Notes under the pieces: generated by a model
Told to the model about the DNA's origin: nothing
Seen by the model: the letters and a program-made list of their open reading frames with translations, nothing else
Databases searched by the model: none
Made by a program: the position numbers and the translations under genes
NCBI GenBank assembly: GCA_009760855.2
Contig: WPIO01000079.1
Location: 1,627,501 to 1,691,500, forward strand
DNA length: 64,000 nucleotides
Source: Cristatella mucedo
Lineage: Eukaryota > Bryozoa > Phylactolaemata > Cristatellidae
Reading direction: 5' to 3'
In this document: piece by piece, positions 32,777 through 44,386 of the stretch
Position numbering within the stretch: position 1 is the stretch's first letter
Layout of the letters: each line of letters opens with the position of its first letter

Positions 32777-34526
32777 CACTCGCTGCAAGCGTAGTGATAG
32801 CTAAGAGTAAATGACCTGCAACATATCACCGATCATTCGAGCGAGCGAAACGAGCTTGAACGAAACGACACGGAAGGTCGAGTAGAGCAGACGCTTCCGC
32901 TCCGGTTGAGATTTTAATTGTGCACAGTCCATGGAGTCACTAGCGGCAGCCGGAAGCAATTTACGCAATTTCCCCACGCTGCCTACGAGCAAAAGCTGCG
33001 ATCACCAAAAGACCGCGACTCGGTCGGCGTCCAAGCTTCGGCAGCCGAATGCCGCATTGAGCGTCCGCCCGTGGTCGCCATCCCTCAAGAGCGTGCCCAC
33101 GCTAGCGGCTTCACCGCTTCTCAGCCACCACGGCGAACGGAACTCGACGGAGCACGCCATCGCGTCCGCAGCGTGCTCACGGGCGCCGGTAGCCAGGCGC
33201 CGCTCGGCTCGCTCGCCGGAAGTGCGAAGCATCATCACCTCCAACGCGAGAGCGGCGATCGTCCGTTGCTCGCGTTGGGGCTGCCGTCAGCGGCGACTGC
33301 CGTTATTCCGCCAGCATGCCGACGGACCATCTGTGGGACAGCTGCGACGCGACCGCCGGCGAGACCTCGCTCGCTCGCCGGCGGTCCGCTCCGGCCGAGG
33401 CGGCTCGCCGCTGCAGCGGCGATGGCCTGGCGATGGTAACGTCGCCGGTCAGCGTCGCAGCTGCATAGCGACGTCATCGGCAGGCCGGCTTCGCGACCAC
33501 ACCTCAGCATCCTTGCGGCTCGTATGAACCCGAAAATACGCACCGAGAGCTCAAGCCCGGGCTTGCTCGTCTGCGCTGCTCAGAGGAAAGAAGGAAAGAA
33601 GGAGTGAGCTGGGAAATCCATCGCATGCCGACTCGCCTCCGCTGCCGCTGACGCCGTCGCGATTGCGCTCGCCGATCTTTCAGAATCCCCACGAGGACAG
33701 CAACGCCGCCGGAGAGCGTTCGCGTTCGGCCGACGGCAAGCAGCCCGGTAGGGGTTAACTGAGCCTCGCGCTGGCCAGACTTCACTGGTGGTAAGTTGCT
33801 ACCACATTGTTGCAGCGTCGCAATCATTCTGCAGCTCGATTCATTTGGGGTTCCGAAGGTGGAAATCTGTAATGACTCTAGGAGCGGGCGCTAATCCGCA
33901 TCGTGGAGAACGGCGGCGCCACGTCACCCATCAATAATCTTTACGCAGCAGGAGCGCACCGGATCAGAAGCGCTGCCATGCCAAAGCTAAGCGCTCCTGG
34001 CGGCGGCGGCGACGGCGGCGGCGACGGCTTCGGTGGACGACTTGTGCAGGGGCGGGGTACTCCAGCAGCAGCTCGGCTGCGGTCGCTTCGCAGCCGATCG
34101 GTCCGCTTTCGTAATCCGGCTTTTACTTCGCACTGCTTCCGTACAATCGCCAGCGCTCCGGTGGATATAAATGAGCGAGCTCGCTGGTAGCCGCCACAAG
34201 TGCACATCGTCTTGGGTGGTCGAGCGTTCGAGAACGGCGTGCCTCCCCTGTGTCAGCATCATGAACTATCGTGAGTTGCCCACAGCCGCCCCCCCCCCCC
34301 CGACCCCGCTGCAGCAGACGACCTTCACCGGCGCAGGCCGTCGCCGGGCTTGCGCTCGCCCGCTTCGGCCCCGCTTTGCAAAAGGTGGCGACCGCATGCA
34401 ACGTCCGTCCGGCTTCGGGGAAAGTTCGAGTTCGGGGAAAGTTCGAGTCAGCTGCCTCGAATGCAGGCACGCTAGCGCACACTCGGCGTCAACTCACCTA
34501 AAGGTCGTTTCGCGGGCTCCTTGCAG
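32777..34526. other. CpG-rich island without assignable gene
   Basis: A plus-strand frame from an ATG at 32931 is open to 33527 (198 codons, MESLAAAGSNLRNFPTLPTS at its start), but other frames are open over the same span and its composition is random Arg/Ser/Ala. A TATAA lies at 34166-34170. A 17-bp duplication (TTCGGGGAAAGTTCGAG) is at 34414-34447. Upstream elements of the candidate exon at 34527 may lie here. Confidence 0.3.
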
Positions 34527-34834
34527 GTGTCGTTCGCAACGGTGAGCTCGCCGCTCGAAGGCTGTCGACCGCTCGTTTGGCGACGATCCTGCTGCCGCTG
34601 CTCCTGCTTGCGGCCGTCGCCACTGCCGACGCTCATCCGACGCCTCACGCCGCTGCCTCCGCCGCCGACGAAGTGGCAAGGCGCGCGGCGGCCGCCGCCG
34701 CCTCCGGCGCGGCGAGCGAGACTGCCATAAATCTGCTCACGTTCACTGTGGAGCGCGGCTGGCGCGTGCCGTGCAGCACGTCGACGATGACGGACCGGCG
34801 ATTCAAGGAGTGCGTGCTGGCGCATCTCAGCAGG
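34527..34834 (+). CDS. Candidate exon of an unknown secreted or membrane protein
   Basis: The segment is bounded by a plausible acceptor (CTCCTTGCAG) and a good donor (CAGG|GTGAGC, after a complete AGG codon, phase 0). In the frame ending at that donor, codons favour G/C in third position. The product contains ARLATILLPLLLLAAVATAD, a hydrophobic stretch with small residues like a signal peptide and cleavage site, then an Ala-rich stretch, then INLLTFTVERGWRVPCSTST and MTDRRFKECVLAHLSR. No ATG precedes the hydrophobic stretch in frame (stop at 34499-34501), so a start would have to be in an upstream exon. I do not recognise the family. A chance GC-rich ORF remains possible. Confidence 0.25.
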
Positions 34835-37394
34835 GTGAGCTTCGAGCCGCCACCTGCGCCGCTGCGGAGCCGCCGGCAGCGAGCGACTCGCGAGCTTTCG
34901 GACGCCTGCGAGTGGGCTGGGCGCCGCCGTCTTCCGGGCGAGACGGCAGCTGGCGCCAGAGCGGCCGGTACCGCAGGAGAAAAGCCAAAGCTCAGCGTAG
35001 GAGGAGTGCGTGGTCGCGATCGCGAGGGCCAGAGCTCGAATCGCGCTGGAGGCGGAAAACCCTTGGCCGGTCAATCGACGCCAATGGCGGCTCCGAATGG
35101 CCCGCAGCCACCTCGAGGCTCACGCTAGAGCAAGGCGCACCACGCAGCTATGGGGTCACGACCCCGAACAGTCGCTCCTACTAGGCCTTCATAAAATGGG
35201 CATGTGCAGAGAGACGCGGGTCCGAAGTATTTGTTTGCGCGGCAGAGCTCAGCAGCGATTCGGCAACGCAGCAGTCGCCGCCTCAGAAACCCTCGGGTGG
35301 GCGCGGCCACGCCGGCCGCCTTCGAGTCCGCATAACCCGCCGTCGACGTAAGCGGTCGCTTGGGGGGGGGGCGTCAGCGGTCCCGGCGAACTCCGCCGGC
35401 TTCGCTGTTCCCGCCGTCTGGCGGCAGCTGTGGAGCTCGCATCGAGCAGCCGCCGGCGGGACGCGCTCTCAGGACATGGCAAGATTAAGCTAACGCCACT
35501 AGCGTCATTTCCTTGATAGATGGGATCACTTCACGACTCGATGCGAAGCAACTCGTGACGAGCCCGCTGAGCCACCCTGGCGGCGGCGGTGGTCTGACCC
35601 ACTCATCCGCGAAGTCATCGGCGTCGTAGCCACGCCGCTTGCCGCCGCCAGCTAGGCATACGTCTTCTCTCCAAAGGACATGGAGCGGCAACCGAGCTGC
35701 CGGCAGGTGGCGCTCGAACGCCGGCGTTCGAGGGCTCGTGCTGAGACGAATACCCGCTGCAGCCGCCAATGCGCAGGCGAGCTTCAAGGCCGCCGGCCCC
35801 GGCGGCTGCATTGGCGGCTGCCGATCGTGCGCCGGCGCACCGCAGCCGATCGCCGCGCCCGGTGCTGCCCTTAATTTATTTATTTGCGCTCTGCTCATTC
35901 GCGTCGGTCCGCACCGCCGGCGTCCCTCGCTGCCAAGGGACGCGGCCGGAAAAATGTTCGCCTACGAACGAGGCCAAGCCTCCGTGACGCTTCGCCGTGT
36001 GCGGCTGACTCTTATGTTGACGGCAACGCATCTTGACGCGTGCGATGACTCGGAGGCGTGGTCCGCTTCGCGGCGGCTTCGTCGGCGGCAAGGCTCTCTT
36101 GCCGCCGCGCTCGCCTGTCACTCGCTGTCACATTTTCTGCCGAGCGACGAGCATCGGCAGAAAATCCGGTGGCGGCTCGAATGCGCCGGTGCGACTCCGG
36201 CGGCGACAGCGGCTCGAGGCGGCAGCAACCTCGAGCGTCCCTATCGTAAAAATAAAATGCACGTATCCTTACGGTAGACCGAGTCTATTCGATGTGGCCT
36301 CGTGAGCTCTATCTGCTCAGCACCGGCCATAGCGGGCCGCTGACTTCGAAGCCCAAAGGGAAACACTCGTTTTCGAAGCCCGCAGCGCAGATTGACTTAT
36401 TACGCCGCATGCTGTAACCTTTTCTTATAAGCTGCAATTCAGGAGTTTCTTGCAGTCACTAGGGGTGCTATAATCTAGCTGATGTAGCGTTTCACCCAAT
36501 CTCGAAAGAAAGTGACGTCTTTGGCAAGACTGACATTGGTGCCCCTGTGTCCACATGTTTGACAGGCGTCGTTTGGATAACTTGTCCTTGAAATCGTCTG
36601 CTCAAAAACATGCGTCAAGCTTTTTAGGAATGGTTATTATAAAGTCATGGAAAATCCTTAAAAGTACCAGTATCAGCGCTTTCGCGGATGCAAATCGGCG
36701 TGAGACGAGTTCAAAGTTCAATTTGTTTTTCAGGTTGGTCTCTTTCTACCCTTAGCACAGCGAGCTCACCGAGTCTGCTTTGACCCTTGGTGCCTCCCGA
36801 ATGCACCTCTTTCTAAATCCGTCATTCGATCAAATCCGAAACGTTCATTCAAAATGGCCAGGCCTAATGCCGGACGCCGTCGGGCCATTGCTCTCTGGCC
36901 ATGAGGGGTCCGCATTCGCGTCGCTAAGCCACATTCCGCAGCGATAAGCGAAAAGCGAACCAGAAAGAAAAAATTAAACCTATGCGCAGCCGTTTTGCTC
37001 CGAGCATAGCAGTACGCAGTCCTGCTTTAGTTTCTGTGGCCGTTGCTGTTGTTGTTGTTGCCTTGAATATCTCGAGTTTATTGGCCCCGTTAAAAGCTCG
37101 CTGCACGAAGCTAGCTTGGCAGTTGAAGGCTCGAAAGTGTGTGCTTTCCAAATAAATATGAGTAGCAAATGAGTACGGCACAGATTATGTTACCGGTCTG
37201 CCGCGGATAAGAGCATCGTGTTGCATCGATTGTTGCAAGCTACAAGACGGATGAAAACGCTCGAACGCTAGACTTTTTCTGCTGCTAGATAAATCTGTGC
37301 TACTGAGTCAGCTGACTTTTACTCTGCTTTTTAGTTACGTAGCAGGCCCATAATGTGTAGCAGTGTTTTGTATCATAACTCTGGCCACCTCAAC
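34835..37394. other. CpG-rich to 36.3 kb, then ordinary; no assignable gene
   Basis: Long overlapping frames (for example 35639-36277 plus and 35898-35485 minus) are open on both strands without domains. After about 36.3 kb the sequence is AT-leaning. A short GTT/GTTGTT run lies near 37042-37060. Confidence 0.3.
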
Positions 37395-37680
37395 TTCTTT
37401 CGAGGACCGTGCCTTTACGTCCTCATCTTGTCAAGCTTGGAACTCACCACCAACTGACATCCCTCTGAATTGACTTCATAAAAAAGGAACTACACCTCAC
37501 TTTTGCCCTAACGGCATGTGCCGAGTCCTATCAATCTTCCTGGGCCTGCGTACTAGTAGTGAAAGTCTACGTGCCATCGCTAACGAATTAAAATTCTTTT
37601 TTCGTGCATGCTTTGAATGTTTAGAAATAGTTGTATGTCTCTTAGAGCGATACCTTTTGTATTGTTATTCTAAACTCACA
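37395..37680 (+). mobile_element. LINE-B relic
   Basis: SFEDRAFTSSSCQAWNSPPT-like coding at 37395-37470 matches the LINE-B C-terminal motif. A very decayed hairpin (TTTAGAAATAG, then GTCTCTTAGAGCGAT) is near 37620-37655. Confidence 0.45.
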
Positions 37681-38159
37681 TATCTCCAACCGCTGGGAAG
37701 CTGAAAACCAAAGGCCTCAGCAATCAGAAACATTTTCATACCAATAATCTTGACTATATTTCAAGAAAGAGTGCAAGAAATGCATTGGCCTCCTCCAACT
37801 TTGTATGTCATTTCGTATTATCAGCGATTCTCTACTGATATAGCATCATAATTCAGTCGCAGGATAACTTAGCGTCTAAGCTTTGAGATCCTTTTATGCC
37901 CCGCATGCCTAGTTTCATTAAAAGCGCACCGAGCCTATTGAAAAAGTGATTGAGGTCCATGGTATTGGTCATCACTTCAGTGCTGACGATGCTCAGCTGT
38001 ATTTATTATTTAAACCATCCGAATCTGCTGCACAAACTAATGCTTTGAATCCTTGCCTTGCCGAAACTCGATCCTGGATATAGGTAAATTTAGTTGAAGC
38101 AAACGGGGATAAAAGCCGAACTGCTACTCAGTGGACAGCCCAAGCTTGTTGCTGGGATA

Positions 38160-38231
38160 GAATAATAGAAATAATAATGCACTTGATAAAGCGCCCTCGG
38201 AGAACTCAATCTCTTTCTAGGCGCTTTACAG
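38160..38231 (-). mobile_element. LINE-B tail nested in LINE-A
   Basis: The (TTA)n-like run GAATAATAGAAATAATAATG is followed by CACTTGATAAAGCGCCCTCG and TCTTTCTAGGCGCTTTACA, the minus-strand hairpin end. It splits the LINE-A RT sequence at the residues equivalent to RVAGLKG. Confidence 0.8.
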
Positions 38232-38702
38232 ACTTTTGTCTTCTAATATATGCTGTTTCTGTACGATCGTTATTATTGGCTAAGAATGTAGGCGTCCTCT
38301 TTCTTGACTACCAACATTTTGAAATTTTTTTCAAGAGGTCTACCTCCAAAGCCAGACATTACGTCCGATCCCTGCCTAAGAGTAGGCGTTGCCAACCATG
38401 AGGGCTTACCGAAAATTCCACTAGCTCACTGGTTGCGCCTAGGATGGGTTCATGTGGTCCTATTATGGCTGGGCTACTGAAAAAGCCCGTGCAGCCTCTG
38501 TAGATTCTCACTAATGTGGCTGCAAGGCTAGTCGACAACAAATCCCAGAGACTCAGCCATGCGTCTCCTTTGCTGAAGGAGCTGCGATGGCATCCGGTTG
38601 ATCAACAGAGCCAGAGCGATTCATGCACCGTCCCACACGGTCCGTCGTGACCTGGCCGACCTTCATACCTTATAGCTGAACTGGTGCCGCAGTTTCAGCT
38701 TC

Positions 38703-38935
38703 CTCTATATATATTTTATATTATATTATATTATATTATATTATATTATATATTATATTATAATATATATTATATATATATATTATATATATTATATGTA
38801 TTATATATTATATATTAGATATTATATATTATATTTTATATTTTACATTTTATATATTATATATGTATATATTATATATTATATAGTAGATATCATATAT
38901 TATATATCATATATCCTATGTCATATATTATATTA
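38703..38935. repeat. ~230 bp AT microsatellite inside LINE-A
   Basis: Mixed TATAT/TATTATA units replace the LINE-A segment that in the 42-kb copy reads TTTGCGCCCTCAGG…GGACAATAAA. LINE-A resumes with TTAGCTGCTCCATGGCCCCG. Confidence 0.9.
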
Positions 38936-39175
38936 GCTGCTCCATGGCCCCGCTTAAAGACCTTCGGCGACAGGAGCTTTTGCTGTGCTGCAAATTATAA
39001 CTAGCTTAATAATTACAATAAGCTTTTGCTAAGCAGGTGGAACTCGCTCTCACAATTTCTTACACAAAGACATTTACTCTCATACTGCACGCTGCGGCAC
39101 ATCTTTCCCAGTTATCCTGAGCTGCTACTTACATGCTGTGCAATAACTTTCTGCCGTCCTGACTCAGCTATAAGA

Positions 39176-39245
39176 ATGATAATAATGCGCCCTTCGGGAG
39201 CCTGATCGTTTTACTGGATGGACACTTTACATGTGCTGTAGGTCT
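39176..39245 (-). mobile_element. Degenerate LINE-B tail nested in LINE-A
   Basis: GATAATAATGCGCCCTTCGG, then TTTTACTGGATGGACACTTT and ACATGTGCTGTA, resembles the minus-strand hairpin end and lies between the LINE-A blocks ACTCAGCTAT and GTTGCGTGAAATAAAGTCTG. Confidence 0.6.
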
Positions 39246-39412
39246 CGCGTTCTCTTCGTTGCGTGAAATAAAGTCTGCTGTCTTCCGAATGGGCAGCAAA
39301 AAGCCAGGTAAACTTTTGAGTAGGCTCTAAAGAAACTCTCCTGCGTAACACCCACTTATTCTTTGTAGATTTGGGAAGTTACAGGCAGGAGTACGTTAAA
39401 TTACATTACATG

Positions 39413-39695
39413 CAGATAGAGAGAGAAAGAGAGAGAGAGAGAGAGGAAGGAACAGAGAGAGATATAGGATTTGGATTTGGTTGGATATGGGGCAATGGGG
39501 CGGAAGAGAGATGACGAGATCGAGGCGAAAAAAATAGATTTAAAGAGGAGGGCGAGCGTGTGAGCGAGTGAGAGGACTGTGAGAGACAGATAAGAAAAAA
39601 GAAAGAGAACCTTGAGTGATTGGAAGGGAGCAACGAGGGAGGAAAGCGCAGGAGAAGACAGAGCGGAAAAAAGAAAGAAAGAGAGAGAGATTAAA
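39413..39695. repeat. Purine-rich (GA)n-like tract after LINE-A tail
   Basis: (GA)n at about 39416-39448 directly follows the LINE-A 3' end. Purine-rich GAAAG/GAGAG sequence then continues to about 39695. Confidence 0.7.
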
Positions 39696-40439
39696 AAAAT
39701 AGTTTGCTTGCAGCAAAGTTATCCCTACATCACAGAGGAATTCTAATTCCAGTGGCGACAGCGTAGCCACAACAGGGGAACTGTAGTTGCAGCTGAAACT
39801 GAAACCTGTGCTGCATCTCGCTGCGATTTTGCATTGCATCCAGGCAAACAGACGTACACTACTCCATTATATCTAGTACATATACTAGCTGGGAGCAGCA
39901 TCTTGGTTAACACGGTAAGTATAAAACGGCCTAGAACGAAGAAAGCGATGCGATGGCTCCGCATCTTAATTAGGCATGCCTGTACTCTGGGCTTGTAGCA
40001 AGCACTAGCCCTGCTGCACGCCTCAACGAACTTCGCCGCGTAGTCGGCGATCATTGCAATTCTGGAAATGGGTACGCTTGCGCGACATAGCCAGTAGTTT
40101 TATTCGGTTAGCTGCTGAAACCGGAAGGCGGAAGTAGAGTCCAGTCTTACTTCTTGACAATTGGCTCAGCCACACAAGATTCCCTGACTTGATAGCCGAT
40201 GTTGTGGCCTACAAAGCCTCGAGAATTGTCTGCGACGAGCCAATGAAGGCGGGAGTCCGCCGTTTGAACCCGCCAGGAGCCAACGGTGCCTATCTATTCT
40301 GTGCGAAATTGATCTCGCCCCAGAGCTCCGTATTTTCTGACCTGCTTAAAATAGCCTGTCCCGGAATTTTTAAGAAGAATGTGCGGAATAGTGATTGATC
40401 GTACATCGTAGCTCCGTTTCAGGTTCTCTGGCCTCGCAA
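39696..40439. other. No recognisable gene
   Basis: Short ORFs on both strands, no domain. Confidence 0.4.
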
Positions 40440-40548
40440 GCCTGACCATTCGATCATGCTTCCTTTGCAGCAAATGTAAAGTGCCTGAAAAGATAGTTTG
40501 AGCTTTCTGCGGGCGCATTTAATATTATTATTATCATCATTAAATATC
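40440..40548 (+). mobile_element. LINE-B tail fragment
   Basis: CCATTCGATCATGCTTCCTT and GCAAATGTAAAGTGCCTGAA, then TTCTGCGGGCGCATTTAATA and ATTATTATTAT: 3' UTR end, weakened hairpin and (TTA)n tail. Confidence 0.8.
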
Positions 40549-42049
40549 ATGGGGATTGATTAAATTTTTATTAATGGCGGAGAAAGAAGATATGTGAATT
40601 CGTCAGCTAATTTTGTTCGGTTGAAGACACGCGAAACAGTCAAGGACTTGTCACAATCAATAGCTCATATAGTCAAACAGCCGCTTCCATGTGCGATGGC
40701 CCACCTGAACTGCTACGATGTCTTCAGGCGTTATGACTCTAAGCTTCGATCTAGATTTCTGCAGACGTGACGTGCCTAAAAACGATGGTTAACTGATTCA
40801 ACAGCCTCATTTATAGATCAGCCGAAGAGCCTTAAGCGTCGATTTTGCAGAAAATCGAGGGACGTGAGGTGAGATGAACGTCGCAACAACCAGCTGTATA
40901 CTCTGGCTGCATAAATCACAAGCCGCAGAGCACAGGCAGCTCTGCGGTGCGGACCCACGTCCGACGCACGTCGGACAACGATCACTGGCGCGTTTTGGGC
41001 CCTGGAAGGCTGGGCGTCAACTCCAAGACTAAATACGTTGTGTACTCAAGTATACCACGGGTAGGCAGCAAAAACTATTCCTTAATTTTTGTTTGTTTTT
41101 CAGTCGCGTGCAGCAATGCCCAGATTACAGCTCTCCGGCGCGCAATCTGCTCCTGTTGCTGTCCTGTTGCTGTCGTCGGCTCGTTCGAACGTCTGACTTC
41201 GCGACAGATGCCTTACGTTTGGCGAGCTGGCGGCTTGATATGAGCGGGCAGTGCATTAGACTCAACGAGCACCTCTCATCAACCTTGTGGATATTTGGCA
41301 AGCTTGCTTCTGATCCGCAACAGCTTGAGAGGTTTGCAAGGATTACTTGCATTTATCAAAATGCTTCGTACGCGAATAAAAGTGGCTCCTGGGCCACTTT
41401 TAGAGACGAGATAATGTTCCACTTCATCTTCTACCAGTCAACAAAAAGATACATTTATCACTGAGCCCTTTGGTAATCTCGACTTAGTAATAGTCGTCCT
41501 TAAAAGCATTTAGGACTCGCTGTAGCTTTTCACATCACTAGATGCACTCACGCATAATAATATAATATAAATATATAAAATATATTTATATTATATATAT
41601 TTATATTTTTTATTTATCATTTATATATATATATTTATTTATCATTTATATATATTAAATATATAAATATAAATAATCGTTGGAATAAAAATCCGTTCGA
41701 TCGTTCTTTTCTTGACGGACGGACGGCGGCAGCAGCAGCTATCGGTTTGCTGGAGCTTTCGGGAAATCGTGCATTGACAGTGCAAACAAGTAAGCCTTCA
41801 CTCTGCCCCAAAAAATACGAGACCGTCTGACGCGTGCTAAACCATTACGTACAATAAAAAGCAAGCCCAGTTAATAATGCGCTAAAAACCGATGACATAA
41901 TTGGTGCAAGAAAGAGTATTGCTATTTTGGTTTCTACGCTGACTTGCAAAATTTAAAAAAAAGATGCACAAACCCTAAACCCGCAAATCTTCGCATCACT
42001 TGCTCCGTCCATCTGTATTTCTTTTGCCAGCTTATTGGTGCTGAAGCTG
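40549..42049. other. Mostly unassigned; SINE-2 tail remnant and AT tract
   Basis: 40785-40855 resembles the reverse of a SINE-2 3' end (CTGATTCAACAGCCTC, then CCGAAGAGCCTTAAG). An AT-rich simple tract lies at about 41559-41675. The plus-strand ORF at 41093-41464 has no recognised domain. Confidence 0.4.
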
Positions 42050-42940
42050 ACCCTGTATCTCCGTCAGTAACTCGACAAAGTCATAAAGACCATGTGGGTG
42101 TTACGCAGGAGAGTTTTGTATAGCGCACTCACAGCCTAAGCGGCTTTCGGTACGCGTTCGGTAGCCAACAGACTTCGTCTCACGCAACAGAGAGAAAGTG
42201 GGAAGCATAGCAGAGTTAGGAGAGCAGTTGAGGTAGTGAGCAGAATAGAAGTAGCAGTTCAGGACCGCTGAAAAAGATGTGCCATAGTCGGCAGTTGGAG
42301 AGTAGATGTCGTTGCGTATGAATTGTGGAAGCGAGTTCCACAGTCTAGGACCTGCAGAGCTAAAGCTTCTGTCGCCAACTGTCTTTAAGCGGAGGAACGG
42401 GACAGCTAATTTATTGTCCACACAGGACCTGAGGGCGCAAACAGGCTGAAACTGATGCAGCAGTTCAGCTAGGTATGAAGGAGCCAAGCCGTGGCGGGCC
42501 TTGTGGGTCAGCGTAAGAACTTTGCTCTGTATCCTTTGCTCAACCGGCAACCATCCTAGCTCTTTCAGCAAAGGTGACACGTGCTCAAACCGCTGGGACT
42601 TGAAGACCAGCCTTGCAGCCATATTCATAGTCCGCTGTAGTGGTATTATAGCTTTCTTTGGTAGCCCAGCCAAAAGGGAATTACAATAATCAAGCCGAGA
42701 CAGAACTAAAGAGCTAGTTAAATTGTTTACAAGCCACTGTGGCAGACAGCTTCTAATCTTGGATAGGGATCGGATGTGATGGCTAGCTGTAGAGGCAGTC
42801 TTCTGAATGAAGCTTTTGAAATTGAGGCAGCTGTCGAACACGACACCTAGATTACGAGCACGTGGTGAAGGTCGCACAATAGCATCACCTATTAGAACAG
42901 CAAAGCCTTTTAATCCAGCCACACGCTTAGGGTGTCCTAT
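42050..42940 (-). mobile_element. LINE-A 3' fragment with intact C-terminal frame
   Basis: The minus-strand frame from 42940 to 42101 is open and continuous. It runs GHPKRVAGLKGFAVLIGDAI, LGVVFDSCLNFKSFIQKTAS, LSRLDYCNSLLAGLPKKAI, SPLLKELGWLPVEQRIQ and VGDRSFSSAGPRLWNSLPQF. The 3' UTR follows. The copy starts abruptly after the RT catalytic block, where it joins a plus-strand LINE-B copy head to head. It is the best guide to the LINE-A C-terminus. Confidence 0.9.
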
Positions 42941-43085
42941 GTGCATGTCACCACTAACCATGTTATTCTTGTTGTTTATCGAGCATGAAACAACTAACCA
43001 TTCGATCGTGCTTTCTTCGCATCAAATGTAAAGTGTCTAGAAAGAGATTGAGTTCTCTGAGGGCGCTTTGCCAAATGCAGTATTA
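42941..43085 (+). mobile_element. LINE-B 3' fragment joined head-to-head to LINE-A
   Basis: It starts within the 3' UTR (GTGCATGTCACCACTAACCA), has the hairpin AAAGTGTCTAGAAAGAGATT, then GAGTTCTCTGAGGGCGCTTT, and ends GCCAAATGCAGTATTAT. The first base follows the LINE-A breakpoint directly. Confidence 0.85.
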
Positions 43086-43496
43086 TCTTTACTGCGAAAC
43101 TTCGCAAGTTATCTCTAGCCGAGTGACGCGCTTCGTCTCCAGCATAGTAAAAGTTCAAGACCAAGATTTAGGTTCCGCAGCTATTTTAATTTTTTTCGCT
43201 GCAGGCTTAGTTAATCGTTCCCTTTTTCCGAGTGTTGTTCACTTATACTTCACCATATACTTGGCTTTAACATATCACTTGCGCTAACCTGCGAAAAATC
43301 ATTGACAATCAATTTAGGAATTAGATTTATTCGAGATATTTAAGAGAAAATAATTTCGAATATTTCTGAAAACTATGTAAAGAGTCAAGCATTCCGATAA
43401 GAGATAATTGTCTTATCATTTACATATATAATTAAATAAAGCTCTGAAAAAGTATACTCGTTGCGTTTTCATAATTCACTGCCTAATTCTACATTA
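43086..43496. other. No recognisable gene
   Basis: AT-leaning; short ORFs only. Confidence 0.4.
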
Positions 43497-43750
43497 TAAA
43501 AGTAATAGCACTTGATAAAGCGCCCTCGGTGAACTCAATCTCTCTCTAGGCGTTTTAAATTTGCTGCAAAGAAAACACGGCTGAATGGTTAGTGGTAGTA
43601 TGCTCAACAAACAACAACAATAACATGATATGGGGTAATATTTACAGTGTCAGCATTCAAAAGCACACAAAGGGCGAATCACAAGGACCCATTAAATGCT
43701 GTGATTACCAGATGCGTTTACCTTCCTTTTAACTGTCGTCAAGTCAAGTT
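43497..43750 (-). mobile_element. LINE-B 3' fragment
   Basis: Minus orientation: AAGTAATAGCACTTGATAAA and GCGCCCTCGGTGAACTCAAT, then CTCTCTCTAGGCGTTTTAAA, 3' UTR, ending in the C-terminal coding end (AAGGACCCATTAAATGCTGT). Confidence 0.8.
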
Positions 43751-44250
43751 CGATTCCGAAATTTGTATATAATTATTCCTCACAAACTTTGCTCTTGTTC
43801 CCAGGGCAGTTACACATCTTAAATTTACCCATTTCTATCTAGAGAGAAACTAGATGCATTTTCGCCTTTTGGTTCAGAAAAACTAGAAAATCAAAATCAG
43901 CATGAATTTCCACTAAGTTTATGCAAAAAAATCGTCGAAGATTTCAAGGTGGGTAGTTTATTGAGATTTTCATTTTCAAAGCTGACTCACTTTCACAAAT
44001 CAGCTCAGAAAATTCTGTCTCGCACCATGTTTTCCGTACGATGCTTTTGGTGGCGTCGTTCACAGTGAAAGTAGTAACAGTAAACCGTAAGTCCAGCAAA
44101 CTCTGATGGCAGCGGTCACCTAGCTCCGTCAAATAAACTCCCCTCTCCGTGCGCTTCTTAAATGTATCAAGGCCATCATCGACGATTTACGCCCTTTGAA
44201 GGACGCCCTGCATACCATTGTGCTGCAGCTCTTCGCCATAATCTTTAACT
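43751..44250. other. No recognisable gene
   Basis: No repeat or exon recognised. Confidence 0.4.
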
Positions 44251-44386
44251 GCTGAGCTGGTTCGGCCACTGGTTAAGGTGCTCGCCCCGATCAAGGTGTG
44301 GAGGTCATGGGCTCAAATCCTGTGGCATGTGAAGCACCTGAATACATATTGAGTTCTCTTAAGTTGCTATATAAATGAATTACATT
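44251..44386 (+). mobile_element. SINE-1 copy
   Basis: A-box region GGTTCGGCCACTGGTTAAGG, B-box region GTCATGGGCTCAAATCCTG, then GAAGCACCTGAATACATATT, GAGTTCTCTTAAGTTGCTAT and the tail ATAAATGAATTACAT. It is full length with a partly decayed hairpin. Confidence 0.8.

Larger units (their letters stand above)
37935..39412 (+). mobile_element. LINE-A copy, interrupted three times
   Basis: Decayed RT sequence starts at the catalytic box (HHFSADDAQLYLLFKPSESA at about 37966). It is then broken by a LINE-B tail (38160-38231) and resumes with KARHYVRSLPKSRRCQP, VAARLV and SPLLKELRWHPVDQQ. It is broken again by an AT microsatellite (38703-38935) and by a second LINE-B tail (39176-39245). It ends with the LINE-A 3' UTR (AACTCTCCTGCGTAACACCC) and ATTACATTACATG. 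It has many stops. Confidence 0.8.

Noticed and set aside
32931-33527. 198-codon ATG ORF
   Set aside because: At least two other frames are open over the same span and no motif is recognisable; typical of CpG-rich DNA.
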